This document shows, piece after piece, positions 35,188 to 47,007 of a stretch of 64,000 nt of DNA. The DNA is taken from positions 2,978,001-3,042,000 of the forward strand of contig NC_087065.1 of assembly GCF_963678635.1 (NCBI RefSeq), in the 5' to 3' direction. This DNA comes from Symsagittifera roscoffensis. Lineage: Eukaryota; Xenacoelomorpha; Acoela; Convolutidae. Every line of letters begins with the position of its first letter. The stretch's first letter is position 1. A program made the translations under genes and the position numbers. The notes beneath the pieces are model-generated. The model saw only the letters and a program-made list of their open reading frames with translations, had not been told where the DNA came from and searched no databases.

Positions 35188-37508
35188 GCACACAGTGAAT
35201 ATATCAAAACAACATCAGTTTACTCAACAATCCATTTGATTGTAAAAGATTTTTGTTAAAACTAGCGACCAATTTTTTTACTCGTACTCTAACTTCAACT
35301 ATGTCAGCCATCTCAGTTTCGTTTTGCATCCAGTGCATTATCATTTTGTGCTGGTTTGCAGATTCCTAGACAAAAAATATTATGGGAAGAAACAATACCA
35401 AAACTCTGTTCAGTTTGTCGGGGCCAATTCAGTCCAAACTGATCGGTGGTTTCAGAAGTAGTGCCAGACCTTTTTTTGTCAAACTTCATGCTGAATTTGG
35501 CGCCAATCGCAGAAATTATGAGTTTTGTGGGGAGTTGTGATTCACCCCAGATGGGTGTTGACAGCTGCTCATTGCGTTGACCTCAAAAACAGTGAGTTGA
35601 ATTCACATTTCGAGTCTTTTCTGTTTCTAAGCCCGAAATTCTTGTTTATTGTTATTTTGAAAAATGAATCTTTATCCTCGAATCTGATTTTGTCAGAAAT
35701 TAGCTCAAGCCAAATCTTGAGTCACATTATAATGAGAAGCTTATTCAACAGTTTGGCAATTTTGGGCCGCATAACAGAAAATACCAGAGATTTTTAGTGT
35801 TTCGACTTCATGTTGTGACTAAATAGGCCGAACCACGTCGGTATCATAGTTGACCAAAAATCTGTGGTCGCACAATAATATAGTAGCCGGACCAATATTC
35901 GATGTGAGGGTCTAAACATGAAAACCCTCCATGAAGTTTATTTTTTGGTAGGTGGATCAATTTAACATCCTCCCCCTAAATGATTCGATTTGAGATCCGT
36001 CACCCAATTGTTGTTCCAATCATTGAAAATGGGGAGGAACTTTGTATTCGGGTGTCTTTTAGTTTTTAACGCAAAAAGAGGTACCACAAACAATGATCGC
36101 ACTGGGTTGAGTAAAATATCATATTGAAGCATTTTCAGTCATAACTTGAACCACATTAAAAATTTTCAAAACGTTTTCAAAGTGTCGAGAAAAATCGGTT
36201 TGAAATTTTTTATTTTTGTCTTAACTCGAGCAAATAAAGCAAGCGAGCAGGCTTAAAAACTGAATTAAGCCTAATTTAAGACCTTAAATTTTAATTTCAA
36301 GCAAGTAAACCAGTTTATGGAACTTTTTAGTTTCATTTTGGGAACCAAAAATTTCAAAAACTTTTTCTTTTTTTTTTCAGTTTTTCTTGTCATTTTCTAC
36401 AAAATTTTTTGTCCAACTTGCTTATATTACTATGAATGTCTAATAAGCTTGAATTACGCTTTCACGTCAGAACCTTTTATCCCACCAAACAGAAAAAAAC
36501 TACACTTATTTGGAAAAAAAACTTTCTAAACCGTAGTTTTGTGAAGACTATGGTCGGATCATTCTGTGCTACATTAACCGGCTATTCTTTTTTTATTTAG
36601 AGTTGAATCGCCTACCTCTGCATAAACACTCAATTTTGATTGGCTTGAGTTTGCCAAGTTAGAACAATTTTGACACCTTTACCCCAAATACACCTGAAGG
36701 GAAAGGATTGAGCACAAAAAAGCTGGCTATATATTTTCGGAAAATTGTTGTTGTTTCCTTATCTTGTTTGTTTTTTCCAGGTTTTTCAAACATAGACAAA
36801 TTCAAATTCAACAGTTCTCATAGAAGCAAACGAGTTCTATTTTTTTGTTTCCTTTGTTTTTTTGTGTTATATGGTTTGAAGTAACAAACTTTATAAAAAA
36901 CGGTACAAAAACACGGTGCAATAAACACGGTACTAAAGCTCAGTTTTATAGCAATTCAATGATCTTTAAGACGCATTAATCCGTTATTTTATTTTTTCTT
37001 TTAATTTTGTTAAAACTTTTCTCTTTTTTTTGTTTTACTGAAAAAAACTTTTAAAAAAACGTTTTTAAAAGATGTTTACCTTATTTCTTAGTTTTTTTTC
37101 TGTTAATTTTTTCAATCAGCATTTTCGACTGTAGTGGTGATTTTCAGCAACTTATTTCGTTCGAAAGTAATATCTTTACCGAGTTGCTTTCGGCAACTGG
37201 GTTGAGATGTGTCTAAACTAGAAAAAACCCCAGAATTGCGATTTTCAGCAATTTCGGTTGAACAAAATAAAGAACAAATTGAACGAATTTTCAAAGTACT
37301 AGCAAAGTAAGTTATTACTTGAATCAGACTGCAAGCCCAGCAGTCTGTTGATCAAATCACTCTGAAGTAAAATCGAGCTGGTTAAAAAACAAAGAAAGTG
37401 TTTCTGAAAATATGAGCAGATAATATCAAAAATCAAAATGTAGAAGTATATTGGCGATATAAACAACAGAAAAAGGCTAGAAAAAGGAGTAATACCTAAA
37501 ACTGAATC
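35188..37508 (+). repeat. Duplicated exon-1 region plus fifth 1.8-kb unit
   Basis: From AGTGAATATATCAAAACAAC (35188) this repeats the 27029-27620 promoter/exon/intron start. It then continues into a fifth repeat unit (landmark at 35802) that lacks the tandem junction and runs into LINE sequence, exactly as unit 4 does. The left breakpoint shares CAGTGAATAT with the parent locus. Confidence 0.85.
35301..35591 (+). pseudogene. Broken second copy of protease exon 1
   Basis: Near-identical to 27130-27421, including the donor GTGAGT, but codon 23 is TAG (TTG in the parent). One G is also lost from the GTGGGGGAG run at about 35530, shifting the frame before the histidine motif. About 110 bases of upstream sequence are duplicated too. 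It cannot serve as an alternative coding first exon, though it might still be transcribed or spliced. Confidence 0.85.
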
Positions 37509-37645
37509 TCCATTTTTTTGCAAAACGTTCGCTCATTACCGCAAAATCATGAATCTTTAGAGCTTTTTTTGAAACTAAAACTAATAAGCCGCAAACTTTA
37601 GCTCTTAGCTCTTACTGAACCATTGCCAAAATTTAAAAAGATTAT

Positions 37646-39600
37646 ATGGAGTTTGATATTTTCAAATCGGCACGTTGTCTACATATTGAAACAGTGAATG
37701 AAAACAGACGCGGTGTAGGTGTTGCTTTCTACGAAAGCGAAGGTATCTCATTTAAAAAAGTTAAAGGACTGACTTCAGACAAAGTGCAAATCTTGACTAT
37801 TTTATGCGAAAACAGCAGAGAGAAAAAATTTCCATTTGTTGTCTATAAAGTACCTCAAATAAACAATTGAAATTCTCTTGATCAATTACAAGCTTATCTG
37901 TTCCGAGTTGAAAATACAGCCTGAAAAAATGCACACTATATGTGGAGACAGGAATGTTGATGTGTCTAAGTCGACAAGTGAAAAGTGAAAGTACTAGAAT
38001 AACGAAAAGCAGCCAGTCAACAATAGATTTTTTTGTTTACCAATTTTTATTCGCTAGTAAGGGTCCAACACAACTCTATATCGGATCATGAGGCAGTAGA
38101 ATTTGAGACAAAATTTCTCTCTGAGGACAAAACTTTGCTTAAAAAGCATAATTTCGATTTTTGGCATAATTGGAACGTTTTGGATAACCATGAGACTTTG
38201 CTGAAGTTCAATTTTGCGCTGTGGCAGACCACTGAAAAATTAAATTGAAAACTGATACTGAAGATGTGAATGATTGCTTTTTACAGCTCCTCTTAGCTAT
38301 CCTATGTACTTGTGAAAAATTCCTAAGCTCCCAAACAATAAAAGTAATCAAAATTGGTTAACAGCTAAAATCAAAAATGAGAGTAAAAAAAATACCTGAA
38401 CAATAGGAGTAATTGTAATCTTAATCAATTCTAGAAACATCAAAAAAAGTGAAAAACTTGTGTCGAAAATCAAAAATTATTTTCTTTGAGAGAAGACTTG
38501 AAAGCAACAGCTATAAAAGTTTGAAAGTTTTTTTTTTTTATAAAATCGTAGATGATATCAGAAAAAAATGAAGAATAAGTGAGTCCAAAACACAGCATTC
38601 CGAGTGCTCAAAATTTTCACGATTATTTAATGAAATTGATCAAAAGCTCATCGAAAGTATGGCAACACCACAGAATCTAAATATTTTGTAGAAAAGGAAA
38701 ATGCAAAATTTTTTGAAAAAATTTCACCCCAGGAAGTTTAAGAAGGAAAAAACAGCCTTGATAATTACAAAGAAAGTAACAACCTGATCAAAAACATTAA
38801 TTCAGTTATATCTGAGCTACTCAGTTGCCTTTTTCTTAAATGTATAGAGTTGTCATATTATCCTTTTTTCAGTTTTTAAGATTGCTTAAATTCAACCAAT
38901 TCATGAAAATGGCACATTGTCTTTTTCGAAAAGTTGATTAATAAACGCTAGAGAAATTTTTTGAATAAATCTGAATAATTAACAGCATGTCAGTACGAAT
39001 TCCGAAATAAAAAAGCACTGTTGATGCTGTCGTATTACTCACTGAACGAATAGTGGAGAACTTAGAAGATGATGTTGGCTCCGGGTGTTCGTTACGCAGT
39101 TGATCACATTATCTTATTGGAAAAATGCGAACTATACGGCTTACGAGGTAGCCTTTTGAGGTCAAACCTTGAAAATCGTAAGCAGTACGTTTGTTATAAC
39201 AATTCATTATCAGACACTAGAACAGTCTGATATGGTGTACCACAAGATTCAGTCCTGGGTCCTTTGTTGTTTTTGCTGTATATAAATGGTTTGCCACACG
39301 TCTGTATGCATAATAAGAATGTAATTTTTGCTGATGATTGCGCACAGTATACAAGAAACAAAACTACAACAGAAAATCAGAAAATCAATGGCTGGTGAAC
39401 TCTGATACAAGCAATGTTGGAGATTGGTTTTTGGAGTTAGCTTACCAAAAACAAAATGAAACAGCCACCTTAGAGTTCAACAGGAAGAATATTTCTAACA
39501 TTAGATTCCATAAATACTCAGTTCTAATAATTGACTCATGGCTCTTGTGGCAATAAACAACTTCTTGGATACATAAATGAACATGAGATAACAGATTCTA
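37646..39600 (+). mobile_element. Non-LTR retrotransposon remnant (endonuclease + RT)
   Basis: The endonuclease part at 37646-37870 has RRGVGVAFYESEGISFKK. ISDHEAV near 38075 matches the SDHxxV block. The reverse transcriptase part at 39080-39350 shows a DHIILLEKCELYGLRG-type block, YGVPQDSVLGPLLFLLYING and IFADD. A trailing region to 39600 fits the thumb. Several stops; inactive. Its 5' piece was co-duplicated with protease exon 1 (see 34723-35187). Confidence 0.75.
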
Positions 39601-40149
39601 ACAAAACAGGCAAAACAAAAACTTTGCAGCCGAAATAAGCCTGCTATAAGAGCGAAAAAGAAGATCAAAATTAGGGCTCATATTTTGAATAATAAGTTTT
39701 TACAGCTGGATAAAAACTTTCTTCTTGAAGCGTTAACAACTACCAATGAATCTGTGGACTCGTTTTTTTATTTGTCAAGATCTCTTTTTCTCTTTTTAAT
39801 TTTTTGTGATAATAAAAAAAAATTGCGGTCCTTTTGTCTATATGATCTAACTTAGGTAGACGAATAGGTTTGGCTCATCGAGATGCCACCCGAGAGGCTG
39901 ATGCCTTTTTCTTATTTTTACCAAGCCGAATTTAATCTAAAAAAAAAACATTTTTATAGAATGTATGCTTATAAGTTTTGGCTTAAAAAGAAAATTATAT
40001 TGATATGACTAAGTTTTTGTTGCTTCGTGAGAGCCTCAGAAACATCGAAATCCATCACAAATCAGAGTCAAAAGTACCAATTTCTTAACATGAATTTATA
40101 TACTAATAAGTATTATAGCACGAAAACGTGATGATTTTTAGTTTTCGGT

Positions 40150-40160
40150 GGGGGGGGGGG
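40150..40160 (+). repeat. G11 homopolymer
   Basis: Eleven consecutive G in the AT-rich intron 1 of the protease homologue gene. Confidence 0.9.
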
Positions 40161-40463
40161 TTACATGCTCAAACTGATGTGATAAGCTCTTAAATAAATG
40201 AAGCCACAAATAAGTTTCAGGGGGCATTTAAAAGTTTTTTTAAGTGCCGCTTTTGAGATCTATTTGGATCATTTTTTACCAAAGATTTTTTTTGGCGTAC
40301 GCCATCACCCCCCACCCCCACCTCACACCTTGCGTTTATTGGCCACCCGGTGCCTTAAGAAACTTTTTTGATGGTTTTTGGACCAAAAATGGATGCTGTA
40401 AAGGCGTAGCAAAATGGGTATACTTACTTGGACCGCCAGAGAGGATCGATTCCCAGAGGAAGT

Positions 40464-40484
40464 CCCCCCCCCCCCCCCCCCCCC
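40464..40484 (+). repeat. C21 homopolymer
   Basis: Twenty-one consecutive C, ending 137 bases before exon 2 of the protease homologue gene. It could form i-motif/G-quadruplex structures and is prone to length error. Confidence 0.9.
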
Positions 40485-40621
40485 ACGCTAAGACCGCCCA
40501 TTTTTAGCAGATATATTCTGTGCGAGCGGGTAATGATAAATCAAAGTAGATAAAAATGAAAATTTTCTCTTATGAAACTATTTTTGGTCCCTGACTAGCT
40601 ATGACTGTCTGGTTGTTTCAG

Positions 40622-40718
40622 ATGAGAAAGTGTCGCTAGAGTTTGCCGACTTCCGCGTTGATGCGTCAAAGAGACTGAGTACATTTATAGGAACCCAAGC
40701 CATAGTACTAGCCAAAGA
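40622..40718 (+). CDS. Secreted serine protease homologue, exon 2
   Basis: A 97-base exon too short to stand out alone. The acceptor GGTTGTTTCAG ends at 40621 and the donor is AAAGA|GTGAGT. It enters with AT, completing the A left by exon 1 (Asn98). It exits with GA, completed by T of exon 3 (Asp130). The peptide has EKVSLEFADFRVDASKRLST and a TQAIVLA strand. This is the loop and strands between the catalytic His and Asp, the expected place and about the expected length. Confidence 0.88.
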
Positions 40719-41211
40719 GTGAGTCGCAATATAATTCACAGTAATCGGACTTGTATGAATTGCGGTGATTCAATTAACATTCTTCCGTTATTACTTGAAA
40801 ACAAGTCGTAGTGCATTTAAAAACAAGAAAAAACTGTTGGAATCTTTGAATATCCCCCACGTTTTCACGATGGGGGGGGGGGGGTTCGTAAACAGGTACA
40901 AAAGTTACATATTCTTAAACGTTGAGTTTTTTATAGCTAGGAGTTTGTTACTGGGTACCGTAGGGGGGATCGTTACAGAGATCCATTTTTTCACACAATT
41001 TGTCTGAGCTCTTCATGCTTTGATAAGCATTAATGGTTGGTTTTTGGGCGTTCGGGGTATGTATTGTAATTTTTGAAAATCAACTGTAAAAAAAATTATG
41101 ACCCGAACGTCACTCTATGGCTTGCAATGGTTCCCTATGATATATTTTTTCAAATTTAATTTTTTAAAGTTCATATTGTAAAATTTAGTTATTGAATTTT
41201 CTTGATTTCAG
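40719..41211 (+). other. Intron 2 of the protease homologue gene
   Basis: Canonical GTGAGT...TTGATTTCAG. It contains a G13 run at 40872-40884. Confidence 0.85.
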
Positions 41212-41698
41212 TTACAAATCCGATCCTCGTAAGCCCTACAAAGACCTGGCTCTTATCAAAATGAAATGGGAAGTCTCCGATATTTATGTACTTCCAATGT
41301 GTCAAGAGGAACACCACACGTACCTGGGCGAACTTCTGGGCGCATGCGGTCTGGGTTCAGTATCCGGCGACAGAAGGAACCCAGTTTATCCAGACATCTT
41401 GTTGGAAACTTATTTCTATGATCAAAATTATACAACTTCTCAGCGCGAGTTTAGTCCGGATAATTGCAAATACGACCAAATATGCACAGAACCAGGGTTC
41501 GAAGGATCAAATATCTGCTACCTTGATGACGGGGGTCCCCTCTACGCTTTTGACTTGTCGACCATTCAACCCAAATGTGTAATCGGCTTAGCTAGTTATG
41601 TAACAAACGTCGGCAATGGCTGTGACGGATATAGCGTGTTTGTAAACCTTGAAGCCTTCCGAGCAAAAATTTTGAAAATTATTGAACAATATACTTAA
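41212..41698 (+). CDS. Secreted serine protease homologue, exon 3
   Basis: Residues 130-291, stop TAA at 41696. KDLALIKM carries the catalytic-type Asp (Asp141), and CGLGSV and Cys pairs fit the chymotrypsin fold. The block that should read C.GDSGGP is CYLDDGGPL: the serine position is Asp236, the specificity-pocket Asp189 equivalent is Asn230, and Gly193 of the oxyanion hole is Leu. So His and Asp remain but Ser is gone. The fold is complete to the C-terminal helix (AFRAKILKIIEQ). I infer a binding or regulatory pseudo-protease. No AATAAA was seen in the next 150 bases. Confidence 0.9.
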
Positions 41699-44600
41699 AG
41701 CCATAAGTTATAACAAAAAAAACTGCTATTATCAAGACAAAGACTTGAAGGAACGTTACTGCTTTTTGAATGTCTGAAATTGTTTTTGGTTTAAAATTTA
41801 TTGAAAATTTAAAACTGAAAAATTTAAAAACAAAAAAATTCCCCCGAGCGATATTTCAAATTCGCAACGTTACATTTTGCGTCCGGTAAGGTATTATTTG
41901 GGTTAGTTAACTTACCTGAATTCAATTTACAAAAATTTCTGAGACTAATAATTTGACCATTTACCATATTGGCTCAAAAACACCCTTATTTTACGCGCAT
42001 TAATTTATCCTTCTGTGACCTAAATGCCTTTTGTCAAACACCATTACTTTTTTGAATGATTTCAAATGAACATATGTTGTGCCTACGTTTTTTTGAGGTA
42101 AAAAAGTTTAAGCACACTGACCACCAACAACCAGGGGCTGATCTAGGACTTTCTTGGGCGGATTTTCAAAATTCTGTCGATCTTTTTTAGAACGACCAAA
42201 CTGATTATCTGAGCTGCCCCAAATCACTATAAACACTGTATTTTGACCAAATTTTATGCACCGCAAGCAAATTCTGAAAAACCAGACAAAAACAGGCGTT
42301 TTTAGGCATTTTTTTGAAAAACTTTATACAAAAATTCGCGTTTTTTTGTCGTGCTGTAGTGAAACAAACTAATGCCTAAACTTTTTCTTTTTGAAGTCTG
42401 ACTTATAAATCGCCGAAAAAGCCGGAAAAGATTGAACAAGATATGCAAAAAAAATTGAACAATAAAGTTGGCCCAAAAAAGGGTAAAAATTATTTGAGTG
42501 AAACATATCCGACGAGATATTAGATATCAAAATGTTGCTAAAATGTTTTGAATACTAACAGCTACGGGTATTGATTGTCAAAGATTCCACTTGATTTTCG
42601 CAAAACTCAGCTTGTTAGCAGCACAGCGGAACTGCAGCTGCAGAAAGTGCTTTAGAATTCTTTTCTGCAAAACAAACTGTTTAAGGAAAAACGTGGCGTA
42701 GGCGTTAGGATAATTTTATGATGCATCAAGCAAGCAATGAAACTTTAAGAATTATAGGCCGAAACACCACAAGTGTTTGACTTTCAACCGGATTTTACGG
42801 ACTTGCTGATATTCCGAATGCAATTTAAAGAGTCATGAACTCATTATAAAAGGACATCATTTTTACGAATTGCTACAATTACGATACTTCAATTGCCTCA
42901 AAAGGGTCGTTTGAAGAACACAAATCAATTTCAACCAGAATACTCGCAAGTTTCGACAGGAATAAAAAGGCGGTGAAATGGGGGAAAGTTTCAAAAAAAA
43001 CATAGATTCGTTTAAGTTTAAGATATCAAAAGCAGGGATGCGACAGATCCACGGAAAAGCTGACGCAATGCAAAACCTCCCTTCATATGCCAAAACAGTT
43101 CCGAGCTCCGATCAATTTTTGGTTCGGTCACCCAATATATCAAAGTTGTACTGCACATGCAAACACTTAGCTCACAGTTCAGTCGCTGTTAAACAAAAAT
43201 TTTGTCAGCATATGGAACGCCGACTACTCAAGTTTCAAAAATTGAAAAGCAGAAAAGTAAGTATCACGGAACCAGGCACTTTGATATTGGAGAAAAAACT
43301 ACATTGAAAACTTGCGCTTCTCACATTGGGTTGAGAGCAGCAACGCTAGAATAACTGCAAGGGACGAGTGGAATAATATCGGGCTAACGTTAAGGTTCAT
43401 TAATCATGAACTGTAATACTCTACTATTGAAAATCACTGCTCAAGGCAACTACTTCAGATTATGACTAGAGAAAAAAGTCATTTAGGACCTGACTTCGAC
43501 AACCAAGGGCAAAAGAACATTGGGATTTCCTGGAGCCCATATGAAAAACTTCGAAGAAGACCTTCAAGTCAAAGACGAGCTACGCTTCCTTGACAACAAG
43601 AAAGTTCATTCCACGAAATCTTTTAGCATTCAGCGGTGCAATTCATTCCATATTAATTGAGACTGAGCGGGGACAATTCGGAATTAATTTTTTTAGCCGG
43701 ATTTATATAGTGGTCACGCATTTCTAGGGAGATTTACCACCATGACAAGTCTTTTCATCAAAAACTAAAAAACTGTAACAAACTCAAATAACTATTGCGA
43801 TTTATTCACATGAGACAACTTCCGGACTTGTCATTCGCTAACTGAGAAATGATTTTAGACTTTGGACGCTTTCTGTGCAACGCAGAACAACACTTTATTG
43901 AGTTTCGACTGTTTTGCGAATTTTTTTAGGCAGGTTCTCTCACTTTCTGTTTCATTTTTTAAGTTTGCTGTCACTGAAATGGGTATCCGAAAAAAAAAGA
44001 GTAGACCATGGATCATGTTTCTGATCTACTGTTTTTAAATCTTTTTGTGAAAAGTTTTTTGTTGAAATATTTTTTGTACAGAGGGAGATCATGTGCATGT
44101 AGAAAGACTTCTAAACAAAATTAAGGCAAAGTCAATTGCCACGTCTTTCGAATTGCTTAAGCGACTCTTGTTTTTGTCAATTGAAAAGATCATTTGGATT
44201 TTGAGAATTTCAAAACAAACATCAATCGGGTGCACTCTTTCCGAGAAACATTGTAACCGAACCGCTAACACTCGCTGAAGAAACCTGATTTCCCATGATA
44301 ACCATTCAATTTAAGGGCTGTACATACTATCAAAGAAGAGAGCGCATCAATGGGAACTGCATGAAAGGTGGAAAACGGTTATCTGGACGCACACTTTATC
44401 AAATACCAATCCTCGACAGATTCCGAGCGCTATTCCTTTCGCAGGAAGCCCTACTTTTTCTCAGACTTTTCCAAAAAAGTTATCGGGACGCAATTGATAC
44501 AGAAAAGACCCGAACCGTAAATACGGGAAGCCATGCTTTGGTCTCGGCGAGGAAAAAAATTATAACTGCTCAAAACACACGGTAACCCTAGATAACGGTC

Positions 44601-46011
44601 ACTTACCTTCGGAAACGAGATGTCGCCTTTTAGGGTGAAAAATCTCCCATAAGATAAAAAACACCACCAGCTCAAAGCCCCAGGATACAACACCCACCAT
44701 CATTCCAGAATGACTTCAAGACTCGGCAGGTTCTTCCTTGTCATTGGACTTAGTTTCTTGGGACAATAGACAATATCAGCAATGAATTTTGGAGGACGTC
44801 TAAAGCACAATCACGATTACTTCTAACCATTAGAGTAAGTCACTTGTTCATAACTTTGAAGTGAACTCTTCAGGAGCAAACAGCTGACATCACATGGACG
44901 TGACAATGTAGGATAGCCCGACGTTCCTAGCTTTACGGAACAGATAAGATCTGCATATAAACCAATTTCTGTGGATAGTTTTACCGACGAACCCAAGCGT
45001 TCCCCTCAGTAGCCTTCGTCGTGGCCTTTTAGAAAAGGAAAAATGTGGGACCACCGAAATTTTTTGGAGAAAAAGATTCGTGGTCAAGGTGTCAAAAAAG
45101 TCTTTTTGGTACCAACGGTCATTACACCAGAGGACAACCCCAATCAAAGCCACATGCCTACCTTGCTTTTCTTCATGGTAACCTTCCGATTTCCTTACTC
45201 CTTCACTTCATACACCTATCAAACCAGCGTTTGAGTCGTCGAAATTAATATCCCTGCAACCCATATTTATCCACACCACACACCTTCCCCTATCAATTAT
45301 AGCCTTTCTGCACAATCCGGACGGTAGCACTTGTCTCTAAAATCAAAAGTTTCTCTTCATGAACGAATTACCCGCATTAACTGCACCTTCAAGACCACAT
45401 AGACATACGGAATATAGTAGCGAAATATCGTCAACAATCAATCAGGAGTTGAAAAAAGAACCTAGAAGACTTTGATTAAGAAATCAACAAAAACTAAATC
45501 TACTCACTTTTCTTAAAACTGGCAATCTTTTATGTCATGTTAATCCAGTAAATTCATTTTGTGATTAGGTTCTGTAATTTTAGCTGTACATTTGCATGTA
45601 CCGAGTTAGATTTGCTTAATTGTAGATTTACCGACCCTGTAAAATTGCAAAATCAACCAATTTGTGATTATTCATCTTGTACATAGTATATTTCATGTAC
45701 AAGCTCTATCTTGTTTTTTGATATTTTATTCATTATGCATTTTGTAATTTTGTTCGTTCTACTCTGAAGAGGGAGGGAAATGGGGGTTTACAGATTTAGT
45801 ATTGTCATTTGTTTTGAAAACTTAGTTCATATGACCTTCGGAACTGTTTATATGCGTGTCAGCTATGTTATGCATCGATCATCGGTCGATCATTCACTGC
45901 GCAAAATTAGTCTGAGAATAGACATTTTATATCAAACACAATTCTACGTTGTTTTATTCTTTTAGTTTTGAGTACACAATGATACAAAAGTACAACTTCC
46001 TATTGCTTCAT
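41699..46011. other. Unassigned region, partly less AT-rich
   Basis: 41700-42850 is AT-rich; 42132-42170 shares a repeat piece with 12560-12600. 42850-45500 is distinctly less AT-rich with many short overlapping frames (plus 42978-43307, 44295-44585, 45043-45234; minus 44890-45153). None shows a motif I can name; a decayed transposon is possible. A minus frame from ATG at 44702 encodes a hydrophobic segment and meets a consensus donor GAAG|GTAAGT at about 44618. Confidence 0.4.
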
Positions 46012-46263
46012 GCAGAGGCTAAGCATCGCTCGGCAAACACTACTGAGAATATGACAAAAAGCAGCTCTATGAAAATCATTAATAAGAGAAAAAAACAAGA
46101 CTCAAATTAGTTGAAATTTGGCTACGGCTCGAATTCGATCTGCGATCTAGATATTATGAGTCTCACGCGCTTAACCACTCAGCCCGGGGCGCTTAAGTCA
46201 TCACAAACACTAGCCAGGAATGAATCAGAGAACAGATATGAAATTTCCAATGCTACAGATCGT
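46012..46263 (-). mobile_element. tRNA-derived SINE, copy 1
   Basis: On the minus strand a tRNA-like head lies at about 46195-46121, with an A-box-like GGCTGAGTGGTTAAGCGCG, an anticodon-loop-like CTCATAA and a decayed B box. Flanking blocks are shared with copy 2: CATCACAAACACTAGCCA and GAACAGAT...AATTTCCAA(T/C)GCTACAGATCGT on one side, CAGAGGC(G/T)AAGC on the other. Confidence 0.65.
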
Positions 46264-46689
46264 CATGTTCAAAAGTGCCACTAAATGAATAATCTTGATA
46301 ATAAATTTGCAATAAGCCCGCAAGGCGGGGATTAGTTGCTCATAGTAATTGGTAACAAAGTTAGTACAACAAGCTTAAAAATCTTGACTCTGGGTAAATC
46401 GAGAATTTAAATGCTTGTAATTTGTCAACCAATAACAGGTTCAATTTCTTTCTAAAGATTACAGGTTCTTGAAAAAGATCATAGCCAGGCAAATTGTTTG
46501 ATCTCGCGACGGTGTTATTATTGGCATTCTTAAAAACGTCCTGTTTTCCGTTCGATTTGAATCAGTGCTAATGTCGATTGTCCAAAAATCAAGAAAATTT
46601 ATCGGCAACTCGTTATTAAGAATGTTATTCAGCAAAATTAAATAACATCAGTAAAATTGGCAACAATTTGCTTTTATTCAAGTAAAAAA
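46264..46689. other. Spacer
   Basis: Nothing recognised; it may include the 3' end of the LINE to its right. Confidence 0.4.
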
Positions 46690-46725
46690 CATAATCCTGG
46701 TCATTCAATTTGTGTTTTTGTAACA

Positions 46726-47007
46726 CTATTTTATGCATCGTCGTTGAAATTTTTCTAGTTGCTTACATTGGTTTTTAGTAGCAAACCAAACTGGAGATGC
46801 ATAAAAAATCATTGATGCAACTTTTAAAAAGCGAAACTCAGAGCTACTCAGTGAGTTTGGCGAAAAACTTCTGATGTAATTAAATTCCATGTCTGCTTCT
46901 TTAAGCTTTTCTGTGCTGTGGTATATCCATGACATTTTGAAATTCCACCAAACACCAGGGTCTTCCACTGTGTTTTTTAAAACTATTTGTTCTTCATCAA
47001 AAGACAA
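46726..47007 (-). pseudogene. Retrotransposon RT C-terminal part
   Basis: Contains LKNTVEDPGVWWNFKMSW, FNYIRSFSPNSL and FYASPVWFAT, ending QLEKFQRRCIK. These are the usual thumb-region blocks after YADD in Jockey-like elements. The frame is broken from the upstream RT part. Confidence 0.75.

Larger units (their letters stand above)
27422..40621 (+). other. Intron 1 of the protease homologue gene (13.2 kb)
   Basis: Donor GTGAGT at 27422; acceptor GTTGTTTCAG ending at 40621. It is filled by a tandem array of 1.8-kb units, a second broken exon 1, LINE pieces and homopolymer runs, each listed separately. Confidence 0.8.

Noticed and set aside
35525-35797. Open frame in the duplicated exon 1 as an alternative protease first exon
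   Set aside because: It starts after a frameshift, has no signal peptide and follows an in-frame TAG in the copy; the exon copy is a pseudogene piece.
28944-37523. Recurring minus-strand frames of 60-104 codons and plus-strand signal-peptide-like frames in each 1.8-kb unit
   Set aside because: They repeat only because the DNA is duplicated. Poly-T length changes shift the plus frame between units, and the minus frames have no motif, so I read them as shadows of a non-coding repeat.
40244-40507. Proline-rich protein frame 40244-40507
   Set aside because: The proline run is the translated C21 homopolymer inside an intron.
42978-43307. 109-codon plus frame as a gene
   Set aside because: No start context of note, no domain, and competing frames on the opposite strand; left unassigned.
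44089-44278. Mirror frames on both strands at 44089-44278
   Set aside because: Overlapping open frames of equal length on both strands with no motif; likely chance in a less AT-rich stretch.
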